The notes below the pieces were generated by a model, which was not told where the DNA came from, did not search any database, and saw only the letters and a program-made list of their open reading frames with translations. From positions 1-64,000 of the forward strand of contig JAHDEJ010000008.1 in assembly GCA_020628865.1 (NCBI GenBank): a stretch of 64,000 bases of DNA, given 5' to 3'. Source of the stretch: Acidimicrobiales bacterium. Lineage in GTDB: Bacteria; Actinomycetota; Acidimicrobiia; Acidimicrobiales; SHLQ01. Below, piece after piece: positions 42,761 to 51,346 of the stretch. Each line of letters begins with the position of its first letter. The first letter of the stretch is position 1. A program made the translations under genes and the position numbers.

Positions 42761-43390
42761 TCAGCGAAGGAGCGCCGACCGAGGCTCACTCCCGGCCAGG
42801 CAGCCAGGCGCCTGATACTCGAACGGGAGCTTCGGATTGACGTGCTCCTGGTGCCAGGCTGCCGCGGCCAAGCCGTCCTCACGGCTCCCGCCGAGCGCAA
42901 CCGCCAGGTCGGGCGCCACCCACATGGCCACACACTCGGTTTCCGATTCATCGAAGTGCCCAACCAGGTGCGCGAGCTCGTGGGCCACGATCAGCAACCC
43001 CTCCTGGTGGTTCACATTCGTCGGGTCGCTCTGCCAGCGCCAGGCGTTGTGGCACACATCGATCTGCACCTGGGCTTCCGTCGCACCCCAGTAGACGAAT
43101 CCGGGCTTGCCCCGAAAGTCGAGCGCTTCGGTCCAGACTCGGCGACAGTTCACCGTCAGTTCCGAACGCCAGGACACGTCTTGAATCGCCTCGTTCAGCC
43201 GGCGCTCGTAGATCCGTGCCTGGAACTCGTGGGCAACAGCGGCGACAACGATCGCCCCGACGATGAACTTCAGCGCCATGCTCCACGGCGAGCCTCGGTG
43301 ACGCTTCCGCGCCAGTCGCTGCATCGCCCGCGACGGTCCTTCCCACTCGGGAACGACCTCCTCTTCCAACACGTTCGTTGTCCCGCTCAC
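42761..43390 (-). CDS. Membrane-anchored protein with HELAH zinc-metallopeptidase-like motif
   Basis: About 209 aa from a GTG at 43390; an ATG at 43324 is an alternative. A basic stretch (RLARKRHRGSPW) precedes one hydrophobic segment (FIVGAIVVAAVAHEF), giving a type II membrane protein. The outer domain carries LLIVAHELAHLVGHFDESETECVAMW, whose HELAH plus downstream Glu/His candidates look like a minimal HExxH metalloprotease. Four cysteines (VNCRR, VCHN, ECVA, PGCL) could form disulfides. I cannot place it in a named peptidase family. Confidence 0.6.
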   Translation of the reverse strand: MSGTTNVLEEEVVPEWEGPSRAMQRLARKRHRGSPWSMALKFIVGAIVVAAVAHEFQARIYERRLNEAIQDVSWRSELTVNCRRVWTEALDFRGKPGFVYWGATEAQVQIDVCHNAWRWQSDPTNVNHQEGLLIVAHELAHLVGHFDESETECVAMWVAPDLAVALGGSREDGLAAAAWHQEHVNPKLPFEYQAPGCLAGSEPRSALLR

Positions 43391-43515
43391 CCTCGAAGAT
43401 TCGGCACGTCCCCGAGGTGGGTTGAGCGGCGACCCGGTCAATGGCCAGACGATGACGGTTCGAAAGGTCGCGTCTAGTGTTGTCGGCGAACGCGAGCACA
43501 CGTGGCGAGGAACCG

Positions 43516-44520
43516 ATGAGCACCCAAGAAACGACCGAAGGCGCCGAACTGAAGGCGAGTCTCAACCTGCAGCGCAAAGCAGCAATCACGGCTGGTGGGG
43601 CCATCGATCATGCCGGTCGGGTGCAGGTGGAGCGCATGGTGAACTTCGACATGAAGCGCACGATCTTCGGTGCGCTGAGTGGCCTCCCGGCCAAGTTCAT
43701 GGAGGAGAAACTCGCCAAGGAGCCGGTGTGGTCCTCTGCGGAAGCCGCTGCGGTCGAGGCCGCCTACGCCGAAGCCGAAGCCGCCAACCCGGCCCCGAAG
43801 ATCGATCAACGGCTCATCAACTTCATGGTCGAAGAGTGCGACTTCAGCATGGAACATGCCGACGGCACGTTCCTCGAACACCTCGTGTTCTGCCACGACT
43901 ATGCCGCCCGCCACTACCCCGCCCACTCCCCCAACGTTGCCCTCTTGCATTCGATTCTCGGCACCGCCACCAACACGTTCGCGATGGACGCGTCGAAGAT
44001 TCCGGCGCTGAAGGAGCACCTCACCGACTTCGAAGCGCTCCACGTCGAGGTCTTTCCGTCCACGCTTCGCCTCTTCTACATGGGTGAGTTCCTGGACGAG
44101 CTCGAAGCGAACATGCATCGGATCGACAAGCTCGAAGCGTTACATCTCAACCGCGTGTTGGACAACGAGCCACTGACGATCGACGGCGACAACCTGTGGA
44201 TCAACCTGAACTACCACCTGATGCATTTCGTCGACTTCATGCCGCCGGCCAACTGGAGCACCCACAACGCCGACCCGCTCCTGCAGATGTTCGAACGACT
44301 GTCGAACCTGCTCGACCGCGCCGGCAAGCGTGAGGCGCAGGTGGACGTGACCTTCCCCACCGACAAGGGCGCCCCCGTGAAGGAGGAGCGCACGCTCTTC
44401 GGCCGCATCACCGGCCTGCTGCCCGCGTCCGTCACGCTGAAGCTGGCGAAGAAGTCCATCCAGGAATACTCCGACAAGGCCGGCCACGACCTGTCCTACC
44501 GGATCGACTGGGCCAGCTGA
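43516..44520 (+). CDS. Conserved-looking protein of unknown function, 334 aa
   Basis: ATG at 43516 with GGCGAGGAACC upstream. A mostly soluble, mixed-charge protein with no signal peptide or membrane helix. Repeated hydrophobic-aromatic stretches (LLHSILGTATNTFAMD, LWINLNYHLMHFVDFMPPANW) and His residues (FCHDYAARHYPAH) suggest an alpha-helical fold; PVWSSAEAAAVEAAYAEAEAANP is Ala/Glu-rich. Base use is like its neighbours. I do not recognise the family. It ends in a hairpin shared with the convergent small gene. Confidence 0.6.
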   Translation: MSTQETTEGAELKASLNLQRKAAITAGGAIDHAGRVQVERMVNFDMKRTIFGALSGLPAKFMEEKLAKEPVWSSAEAAAVEAAYAEAEAANPAPKIDQRLINFMVEECDFSMEHADGTFLEHLVFCHDYAARHYPAHSPNVALLHSILGTATNTFAMDASKIPALKEHLTDFEALHVEVFPSTLRLFYMGEFLDELEANMHRIDKLEALHLNRVLDNEPLTIDGDNLWINLNYHLMHFVDFMPPANWSTHNADPLLQMFERLSNLLDRAGKREAQVDVTFPTDKGAPVKEERTLFGRITGLLPASVTLKLAKKSIQEYSDKAGHDLSYRIDWAS

Positions 44521-44561
44521 ACGAGGTGGGCCCGGCCGGAACGACCGGCCCATCGTCTCGT
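44521..44561. terminator. Possible bidirectional hairpin terminator
   Basis: Between two convergent genes, ACGAG (44521-44525) pairs with CTCGT (44557-44561), enclosing a GC-rich inner stem GGCCGG/CCGGCC (44534-44539 and 44545-44550) with an AACGA loop. No T-run follows. Confidence 0.4.
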
Positions 44562-44574
44562 TCCACCGCGCCAG

Positions 44575-44712
44575 TCAGCGCTCGCTGCGCTCGAAAGCCC
44601 GTTGACGACGGCGAAGTGCAGCGAACACGGCAACGCTCGCAGCGAGCGGCGCGAGCGTGAGGAGAACCTCGTCCCAACCCGTGCCACCGGCGTGAGCGAC
44701 GACGAGGCTCAT
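44575..44712 (-). CDS. Small membrane protein, 45 aa
   Basis: The ATG at 44712 overlaps the DUF4383 stop as ATGA (44709-44712), the coupling seen throughout this genome, which supports this as a real gene. The protein has one central hydrophobic helix (VLLTLAPLAASVAVFAALRRR) followed by a basic-acidic tail (RQRAFERSER), predicting an N-out, C-in single-pass membrane peptide. No family is recognised. It is probably part of the same unit as the DUF4383 gene. Confidence 0.55.
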   Translation of the reverse strand: MSLVVAHAGGTGWDEVLLTLAPLAASVAVFAALRRRQRAFERSER

Positions 44713-45125
44713 GCTGCCCCCATGGCCGGGGCCGGGGTCACGTCGTCGGCAATCCTCGCTCCGACGAACACGCTGAGCAAGCCGTAGACGAGGTGCAGGT
44801 AGTTGTCCGGTTCGGCCGCATTGTCGATGTTGAGGAACGTGGCTCCACCTGCGACACCGAGCACGAACGCAACAAGCAGTCCGACACCGAGTGCGATATT
44901 GACAAGCTTGGCGCTCGCTGCGCTCCGGGCACCCACCAGCCATGCGGCACCCAGCACGAAGTGCACCACGTTGTGGAGCGGATTGAGACCGAGAATGAGG
45001 AGCTTCTCGTCGGTGTCCGATGCAAAGTCGTCGAAGCCGGTCACAACGAATCCGGCGGCACCGGCGACGAAGTAGATGACAGCGGACGCAAGTGCGAACT
45101 GCTGATTGCGGGTGAGAGATTCCAT
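44709..45125 (-). CDS. DUF4383 domain-containing membrane protein
   Basis: 138 aa, ATG at 45125. Four hydrophobic helices; GLNPLHNVVHFVLGAAWLVGAR is the characteristic NPLHNxVH motif of DUF4383, and NYLHLVYGLLSVFVG ends the domain. Function unknown; members are common in actinobacterial membranes. It is coupled to the small membrane protein downstream and lies 93 nt after the anti-sigma gene, so it may belong to the sigma factor's output. Confidence 0.8.
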   Translation of the reverse strand: MESLTRNQQFALASAVIYFVAGAAGFVVTGFDDFASDTDEKLLILGLNPLHNVVHFVLGAAWLVGARSAASAKLVNIALGVGLLVAFVLGVAGGATFLNIDNAAEPDNYLHLVYGLLSVFVGARIADDVTPAPAMGAA

Positions 45126-45218
45126 AGTTGATTCCTTGGTGTGCGCTCCCGAGCCGGATGCTCCACGAAGCCTTGGAATCACTCAGACCGACGAGCCGGC
45201 CGATCGTTACACCAGATC

Positions 45219-45500
45219 TCAGATTTCTTCCGCTGCGCCCTTTTCTTGCAGTGCCGACAGCAACTCGTCGAAGTTCGCTGGCATCACATCGACGGTCGTG
45301 TCTGCGGTGTCCGAGACGAGCCGCACCGTCTTGCGAACCTGGTCGAGGAAGACCTGGCAGCCTTCGCAGAGCCCGAGGTGGGTTTGGAAGTCGTCGAGAT
45401 CTGCGTCGTTGAGCGCGTCATCGAGATAGTCGGTGACGAGCTCGATGGCATCCGAACAGCGGATGCGCAGGTCGTTCTGGATGAAGCCGTCGTCAGTCAT
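45219..45500 (-). CDS. Anti-sigma factor-like zinc-finger protein
   Basis: 93 aa. The ATG at 45500 lies inside the last codons of the ECF sigma gene (8-nt overlap). It contains CSDAIELVTDYLDDALNDADLDDFQTHLGLCEGC, the zf-HC2 pattern His-x3-Cys-x2-Cys of ZAS anti-sigma factors, with the upstream Cys at the start of the motif. There is no membrane helix, so it would be a soluble, zinc-binding, possibly redox-sensitive anti-sigma factor. It should hold the co-encoded sigma factor inactive until a signal arrives. Confidence 0.82.
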   Translation of the reverse strand: MTDDGFIQNDLRIRCSDAIELVTDYLDDALNDADLDDFQTHLGLCEGCQVFLDQVRKTVRLVSDTADTTVDVMPANFDELLSALQEKGAAEEI

Positions 45501-46134
45501 GAAGGTACTCCTCGAGCATGCCACGCAGTGCGGCCCGACCGCGGTGCAGCAGGACCCGCTGGTTGACCGACGAGATGCCGAGCGCCTCGCAGACCTCTTC
45601 GGAGGACCAACCCTCCACGTCGCGTAGCGACACCACTTCTCGTTGCGAGTCCGGTAGTGCTTGCAGCCCGGCGTCGATCCGCAACCGGACTTCCGTTCCC
45701 TCGAGCTGATTTGCGGGGAGCTCATCCCATCGGAACGGCGCCTCTGGCCAGTAGCCGCGCCCCAGGTCGACGTGGTTGAGGCAGTCCGGGTCCACGGACG
45801 GCGTGTCGTCCCCGGTGGCCCGACCGACCGAACTGAACGGGACGATGCGCTGCTCTCGGGCCGCCAGCGTGCGGACCTTGTTGAGCATGATTCGGAAGAT
45901 CCACGTCTTCAGCCGCGCCCGGCCCTCGAATCCATCGATCGAGCGGACCACCGCCAGCCACGTCTCCTGCACGACCTCTTCGGCCTGGGCGTTCGGCACG
46001 TAGAGCCGAGCCATACGAACGAGACTCGGATTGAGCTCCGCGACCAACGCACGGAACACGTCGGCGTCGCCGCGACGGAGACCGGCGACAACGGCAGCAT
46101 CGCCATCGTCGGTGTGCGCTCGCTCCTCCGTCAT
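45493..46134 (-). CDS. ECF RNA polymerase sigma factor
   Basis: 213 aa; the ATG at 46134 gives MTEERAHTDDGDAAVV, and an upstream frame start adds only non-family residues. Sigma region 2 reads LVRMARLYVPNAQAEEVVQETWLAVVRSIDGFEGRARLKTWIFRIMLN; region 4 reads LPDSQREVVSLRDVEGWSSEEVCEALGISSVNQRVLLHRGRAALR. Both are intact and separated by a roughly 50-residue linker. The overlapping zf-HC2 gene is its cognate anti-sigma factor. Divergent from the sdhC-like gene, with a 73-nt shared upstream region. Confidence 0.88.
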   Translation of the reverse strand: MTEERAHTDDGDAAVVAGLRRGDADVFRALVAELNPSLVRMARLYVPNAQAEEVVQETWLAVVRSIDGFEGRARLKTWIFRIMLNKVRTLAAREQRIVPFSSVGRATGDDTPSVDPDCLNHVDLGRGYWPEAPFRWDELPANQLEGTEVRLRIDAGLQALPDSQREVVSLRDVEGWSSEEVCEALGISSVNQRVLLHRGRAALRGMLEEYLHD

Positions 46135-46207
46135 CGCCGACCACTGTAGAGGTGAGCGGCGTCCTCGAAACGTGTAACGAATCGGCATCGAGATGGTCTA
46201 AACCTTC

Positions 46208-46963
46208 ATGACCACCTCGCTCACCCGTCCCGACCCGCACAACGCCGAGCACGAACCCGGAGGTTCCGGCCCCATCACTCGAGTGTTCGAGCTCTACCGA
46301 AGCAGCGTCGGCCGCAAGTTCGTGATGGCGCTCTCAGGCCTCGCCATCGTCGGCTTTGTGATCGCCCACCTGATCGGCACGCTCAAGATCTTCCTCGGGC
46401 CGGAAGAGACCGACAAGTACGGCATCGCGCTTCGCCAGCTCGGTGGCGACATCATTCCGCCCGGGCACCTGCTCTGGATTCTGAGAGTTGGGCTTGCGGG
46501 AGCCTTCGCCGTGCACATCCACGCGGCATTCAGTTTGGAACGCCGAAACCGGGCTGCACGCGGCGCCGTCCGGATGTCCCACTCCGACCACGTCGCCGCC
46601 AACTTCGCGAGCCGCACGATGCTCTGGTCCGGCGTGATCGTCGCCCTGTTCATTGCCTTCCACGTGGCCGATCTCACCTGGGGCGCCACTACGCCGAAAT
46701 TCGCCCACGGCGAGGTCTACGACAACCAGATTCGAAGCTTTTCGAACCCGCTGATCAGCAGCGTCTACCTCGCGGGCGTGTCGGCGCTCTCCGTCCACCT
46801 CTATCACGGCTTGTGGTCGGTGTCGCAGACGATGGGCGTGACCAGCCCATGGTTCTCCCAACCGATTCGACGACGTATCGCCGCGGCAACCGCCATCACC
46901 ATCGGCCTTGGCTACGCCAGTATTCCTGTTGCGGTCCTGGTCGGGCTGCTGCCACCCACCTAG
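46208..46963 (+). CDS. sdhC: Succinate dehydrogenase cytochrome b558-type membrane subunit
   Basis: 251 aa, ATG at 46208. Five hydrophobic helices, with the heme-ligand histidines in VIAHLIGTLKIF, FAVHIHAAFSLE, FIAFHVADLTWG and SVHLYHGLWSVSQTMG, match the b558 (Bacillus/Bacteroides-like) SdhC family rather than the short SdhC/SdhD pair. It would anchor a flavoprotein/iron-sulfur pair and reduce quinone. No sdhA or sdhB is in this window: the next gene is convergent (4-nt overlap of the stops) and the upstream gene is divergent, so this subunit is an orphan here. Confidence 0.82.
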   Translation: MTTSLTRPDPHNAEHEPGGSGPITRVFELYRSSVGRKFVMALSGLAIVGFVIAHLIGTLKIFLGPEETDKYGIALRQLGGDIIPPGHLLWILRVGLAGAFAVHIHAAFSLERRNRAARGAVRMSHSDHVAANFASRTMLWSGVIVALFIAFHVADLTWGATTPKFAHGEVYDNQIRSFSNPLISSVYLAGVSALSVHLYHGLWSVSQTMGVTSPWFSQPIRRRIAAATAITIGLGYASIPVAVLVGLLPPT

Positions 46964-48612
46964 GTCGCCTCCGCCGTCGGGGGCTCCGGCAGCCGTCCAT
47001 GCACGGCGGTGACCGCCGCCTCGATTGCGCTGGCACGGTCGACGAACGAGAAGTGCTCCGGAACGTCGACGCGGGTCAGTGCCTCCTGCACCTCGTCGTT
47101 CATGCGACAGACGAAGACGGACGTTCGCGACTTCGACGCTTCGGACAGGATGGTCTCGATCGCCAGAATCGCCGACATGTCGACAAAGGCAAGGCGACCG
47201 AAGTCCAACACCATGGCGCCGGTGTCTCCCTGCATCCGCTCCCGCGCTTCGTGACTGAGGTCGGCGGCCGCACCGAAGCTCAGCGGACCGTCGAACCGGA
47301 AGACGGCGATCCGACCATCGGCCTCCTGGAGCATGCGGCGCTCCGCATCGCTGAAGATCCCCTCGTCGGGGTCGAAGCTCTCGAGCTGCTGATCCGCCAG
47401 GCGCTTGACGAACCCCAAGGCCGCCAGCACCACGCCGACGGCCACCGCAGTGATGAGGTCCACCAACACCGTCATGGCCAGGACGACAACCATGAGAATG
47501 AGGTCAAGGCGTGGCCCCCGATGGGCCCGCCGAAGGTACGCCACATCGAGGATGTCGACACCCACCTTGATGAGAATGCCGGCGAGCACCGAATGCGGAA
47601 TGGACTCGGCCAACGGCCCGGCGATGAGCACGATGGCGGCCAGCACGATCGCATGTGTGGCCCCGGCCAGGCGGCCCCGGCCGCCGGAGCGCATGCTCAC
47701 CACCGTGGTCGACGTGGCCCCTGCGCCAGGCATCGCACCGAACAGTCCGGCAAACGTGTTGCCGATTCCCTGACCGACGAGTTCCCGATCCGATGCGTGA
47801 CGGGTCTGGGTCAAGTTGTCGGCGATCAACGAGGTGAGCAGCGTGTCGATCGAGCCGAGGATCGCAAGGATGATCGCGCCTTCCAGGACCACGGTGATCG
47901 TGTCCGAGCTGAAGCCCGGCAGGGTGAAGTCCGGGAAGCCCAGCGGAATATCGCCGATCACGGGCACCGTGGCGAACGAACCGATGATCGTTCCGACGAC
48001 CAGAGCGATGAGTGCGCCAGGCAGGTACTGCGCCCACCGACTCGGCCACAGAAAGACGATGAAGAGCGTGAGCACGCCGAGCGCAGTGGCCGCCATGTCC
48101 GGGGAACGCACGGCGTCGGGGATCGACTCGATCGCGGCGATCGTGCCGCTTCCCGATGGGGAGCTTCCGACCAGCCGTGAGATCTGCAGCACGATGATGA
48201 TCACGCCGATGCCGCTCATGAAGCCGGAGATCACCGGGTACGGCACGAGCTTGATGTACTTGCCGATGCCGAGAAAGCCGAACAGGATCTGCATCAGACC
48301 GGCGAGGACCACGGCGGGAAAGACCAGCGACACGTCGCCGTCGACCGACGTGAACACGCCGGCGAACACCACGATCATCGGGCCGGTTGGGCCAGAGACC
48401 ATCGACGGGGTCCCGCCGAGCACCGCCGCGAAGAAGCCCACAATGATGGCTCCCCAAACACCGGCGATCGGACCCGCACCCGAAGCTTCGCCAAACGCCA
48501 GCATCAGCGGCAGGGCAACGATGCCCGCAACCGTCCCGCCGAGAATGTCGCCTCGCACCGTCCGATCGGCCGGCGCTTCGGGTCCAGTCTTCATAACGTC
48601 AGCAAGACCCAT
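46960..48612 (-). CDS. SulP family anion transporter with STAS domain
   Basis: 550 aa, ATG at 48612. About 10-12 membrane helices of the SLC26/SulP fold: VRGDILGGTVAGIVALPLML, GPTGPMIVVFAGV, YPVISGFMSGIGVIIIVLQ, and GAMPGAGATSTTVVSMRSGGR. A cytoplasmic STAS domain follows from about IAVFRFDGPLSFGAAADL to the C-terminus, with LDFGRLAFVDMSAILAI. The family carries sulfate, bicarbonate, molybdate or other anions; the substrate is not determined by these motifs. Molybdate would fit the enzymes in this window but is speculative. Confidence 0.87.
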   Translation of the reverse strand: MGLADVMKTGPEAPADRTVRGDILGGTVAGIVALPLMLAFGEASGAGPIAGVWGAIIVGFFAAVLGGTPSMVSGPTGPMIVVFAGVFTSVDGDVSLVFPAVVLAGLMQILFGFLGIGKYIKLVPYPVISGFMSGIGVIIIVLQISRLVGSSPSGSGTIAAIESIPDAVRSPDMAATALGVLTLFIVFLWPSRWAQYLPGALIALVVGTIIGSFATVPVIGDIPLGFPDFTLPGFSSDTITVVLEGAIILAILGSIDTLLTSLIADNLTQTRHASDRELVGQGIGNTFAGLFGAMPGAGATSTTVVSMRSGGRGRLAGATHAIVLAAIVLIAGPLAESIPHSVLAGILIKVGVDILDVAYLRRAHRGPRLDLILMVVVLAMTVLVDLITAVAVGVVLAALGFVKRLADQQLESFDPDEGIFSDAERRMLQEADGRIAVFRFDGPLSFGAAADLSHEARERMQGDTGAMVLDFGRLAFVDMSAILAIETILSEASKSRTSVFVCRMNDEVQEALTRVDVPEHFSFVDRASAIEAAVTAVHGRLPEPPTAEAT

Positions 48613-48690
48613 CCATCGTGTCTAGGCGAGTCATCGTCTGAGCGGCAAGCACAACGGGGAGAATCCTGTCGGGCGGCACGTAGAGTCGCG

Positions 48691-49860
48691 GTGGTGACCG
48701 CTCGACCCGCCTCAGCTGCTCCAGGTTGGACCGGGGTGGGGGCGCTCGGCGTGTTGACCATCACGTCTTACGGCGCCTGGTTCTACGCCTTCGGCGTGCT
48801 CATCGACCCCATCACCCAGGACATGGGTTGGAGCACGTCGGCCCTCGGTATCACCTACGGGATCGCGCAGGTGCTCGCCGGCTTCGGCGCCTTCATCGGC
48901 GGCCGACTCCTCGACCGCTTCGACGCTCCCGGCCCGTTTCTTCTCAACGCGATCATCGGCGGCGGTCTACTTCTCGTCGCTTCGGCGATGACGAACGTGT
49001 GGCTCTTCGCCCTGTCCTACGCCGTCGGTTCGGGCGTGATCGGCGGCACCGGCTTCTACAACGTGACCACCGCGGCCGCGGCGCGGCTTCGACCGGACCG
49101 ACCCGAGCAGGCCATAGCCCGGCTCACGATCATCGGCGCCTTCTGCTCACCCATCTACCTGCCGTTCACCGCCTGGTTGGTCACCGAAACCGATTGGCGA
49201 ATCACGATCCGGGTGATGGCCGCGCTGACCATCGGCGGCGGTGCCGTCGCCGGCATTGCGGCGCGGGGATCGGCGTCGACGGGCGATGGACCATCGGCCG
49301 ACCCGATCGCAGCGATGCGAGCGGCGATCGCCCGACCACCTGTCCGCCGCATGCTCGCCGTCTACCTCCTGGCCGGCATCGCTTTCTCCTCGGTGCTCGT
49401 CTACCAGGTTCCGGTGATGACGGCGGCCGGGCTCACCCTCGGTACGGCCGGCGCCATCGGCGGGTTTCGCGGGTTCTGTCAGGTGTTCGGGCGAGTGGGG
49501 CTCATGGGATTCGTCGAGCGCTTCGGTGTTCGCCCGCTGCTGCGCAGCGCGTACATCGTGACCGCCATCGGCATCGTGCTCCTCCCCTTCGGCACGACGA
49601 CGACCGGCGTGCTGTACGCCGTCCTCGCCGGTGCCGGACTCGGCGCCACATCGCCACTCCAGGCCATGTACGCCCGCGAGCAATTCGACGAGGCCGACCT
49701 CGGCCTGCTCATGGGGCTGCAAGGCGCGGCGCTCGGCATCGCCGGCGGAACCGGCCCGCTCGTCGGCGGCCTCATCTTCGATGCCACCGGCTCCTGGCTA
49801 CCGATCGTCACCATCGCCATCGTGGCCGTCAGCGGCGCCGCTGCGCTGCTGCGCACCTGA
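48691..49860 (+). CDS. MFS transporter
   Basis: 389 aa, GTG at 48691 (a second GTG at 48694 is equally possible). About 12 hydrophobic helices in two halves. The first half opens WFYAFGVLIDPITQDMGWSTSALGITYGIAQVLAGFGAFIGGRLLDRFD with the loop motif GRLLDRF; the central loop is short and Ala/Asp-rich; the second half has VFGRVGLMGFVERFGVRPLL. It resembles monocarboxylate/oxalate-formate antiporter-type MFS members, though a specific substrate cannot be read. Convergent with the flavoprotein gene. Confidence 0.82.
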   Translation: MVTARPASAAPGWTGVGALGVLTITSYGAWFYAFGVLIDPITQDMGWSTSALGITYGIAQVLAGFGAFIGGRLLDRFDAPGPFLLNAIIGGGLLLVASAMTNVWLFALSYAVGSGVIGGTGFYNVTTAAAARLRPDRPEQAIARLTIIGAFCSPIYLPFTAWLVTETDWRITIRVMAALTIGGGAVAGIAARGSASTGDGPSADPIAAMRAAIARPPVRRMLAVYLLAGIAFSSVLVYQVPVMTAAGLTLGTAGAIGGFRGFCQVFGRVGLMGFVERFGVRPLLRSAYIVTAIGIVLLPFGTTTTGVLYAVLAGAGLGATSPLQAMYAREQFDEADLGLLMGLQGAALGIAGGTGPLVGGLIFDATGSWLPIVTIAIVAVSGAAALLRT

Positions 49861-49862
49861 GG

Positions 49863-51275
49863 TCAGAGACGGCCGTCCGCCGTCGCCTGGTCGATGAACT
49901 CCTGGAGCTTGGCTGCCGCTGGGAACGAAGCTTCGCCGATCCGGTTCAGGATGGCGACTTTCTCCTCGTCGTCCTTCCCGACCTGGCTCACGGCCTCGCT
50001 GAATCCGTCCAGTCGGTTCCCGCGCAACCATCGCCGCAACTCGCCGTCCTGACTCCAGGTGAACTGGTTGACCATCGACGCCAACGTCAACCTCAGATAG
50101 TCGACGTCGGCGTTCGGTAGCGGCACCACCGGGCAGAGCGCATTTTTCTCATCGAGCGTCTCGCGGGTGGCCTCCACATGGGCGATGAACGATGCACTGA
50201 ACACCGGCTGGTAGCTGCGAACGGTCTGCGGCGTGATGACGCCGGGTTCGAACACCGGCTTGATGTTCTCCTCCATGATCGCCGACGCCGAACAGTCGAT
50301 GAACAGGTGGTCCGGCGAAGACGGCACCGTGGCACCACCGACGAACACGACCTCGTCGGCTGTCAGTCGTTCGACGCGACCCATCCGCACGACATCCTTG
50401 ACGGCCCGCAGTGCGTCCAGCTCCAACTCGCTGATCGTGGCGCCATGGAACATCGTCGGGCGCACGTCCGGGTCCAGCCGAACGAAGTAGCCGGACGCCT
50501 CGAGCCGATCGAACATGTCCTCGATCGAATCGGCCTCGGCGATGGACTCGAACTGCGCCGCCTGCGCCCCAATCGTGTGCTCGAAGAAGTCGAGACCCGG
50601 CTGCGTGTTCTTTCGATTGAGCATCCAGCCATCGCGAGACACGATCCACGTGATTCGATCCGGGTCCACCCGCATCTCGAGCAACCACAGGATCGCATCG
50701 ATGCCGGTCTTGCCACCGCCGACCACCACGAACTGGGCGGGCGGTTCGGTCAGCTTCGGGAGTTCGTTGAGCGCCATGAAGCGCACCCCGTCCTCGATCT
50801 CGAAACTCGGCGTGTGGGTGGACGGCACGCTCGTGTTGAGATGTGTGCAGTCCACGAGCGTCTGCGCTTCCACATGGAAGTCCTCGCCGGTGAGCTTGTG
50901 GCGGAAATTCCCGCTTCCGGCGTAGTCGCACATCGGGAAGTAGCGGACCCGACCGGACGGCAGCAGCGTGTGACGCATCACGTGATCGAAGTAGGCGAGA
51001 ACCTCCTGGCCGCTCGCCAAGTCGTTCAGACCCGTGTTGAGACCGACCTGGTCGCGCACTCCCTGCGAAAGCTCGCGGGACGCCACCCCATAGAACTGCG
51101 ACGGTTGGTGCAGCGTCACGAACGGGTAGGCCGAGTTCCAATGACCGCCGGGCTTCGCGAACCGGTCCACGATGACGACGTCGGCATCCGTCTCATCCAC
51201 CAGCGTGTCGGCGAAGGCCATGCCCACCGCTCCGCTGCCAACGATGAGATAGTCGGTCTGAAGTTCGATCGTCAT
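49863..51275 (-). CDS. FAD/NAD(P)-binding flavoprotein (monooxygenase-like)
   Basis: 470 aa, ATG at 51275. The N-terminal Rossmann motif is TDYLIVGSGAVGMAFADTLV, followed by FAKPGGHWNSAYPFVTLHQPSQFYGV, as in flavin-dependent N- or Baeyer-Villiger-type monooxygenases. A second dinucleotide motif, FVVVGGGKTGIDAILWLL, would bind NAD(P)H. The Baeyer-Villiger fingerprint (FxGxxxHxxxW) is not evident, so the precise class is open. Soluble; no clear operon partner. Confidence 0.78.
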   Translation of the reverse strand: MTIELQTDYLIVGSGAVGMAFADTLVDETDADVVIVDRFAKPGGHWNSAYPFVTLHQPSQFYGVASRELSQGVRDQVGLNTGLNDLASGQEVLAYFDHVMRHTLLPSGRVRYFPMCDYAGSGNFRHKLTGEDFHVEAQTLVDCTHLNTSVPSTHTPSFEIEDGVRFMALNELPKLTEPPAQFVVVGGGKTGIDAILWLLEMRVDPDRITWIVSRDGWMLNRKNTQPGLDFFEHTIGAQAAQFESIAEADSIEDMFDRLEASGYFVRLDPDVRPTMFHGATISELELDALRAVKDVVRMGRVERLTADEVVFVGGATVPSSPDHLFIDCSASAIMEENIKPVFEPGVITPQTVRSYQPVFSASFIAHVEATRETLDEKNALCPVVPLPNADVDYLRLTLASMVNQFTWSQDGELRRWLRGNRLDGFSEAVSQVGKDDEEKVAILNRIGEASFPAAAKLQEFIDQATADGRL

Positions 51276-51346
51276 CGGGCCACCGTAGCGACCGCAACGC
51301 ACGCACGATGCGCCGTGTGCTTGACTTCCCTTGACGAGGAGGCGAC

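Noticed and set aside
46135-46207. A sigma-dependent autoregulatory promoter in the sdhC/sigma gap
   Set aside because: GTAAC and GTCTAA-like hexamers can be picked out, but the match is weak and the spacing not convincing.
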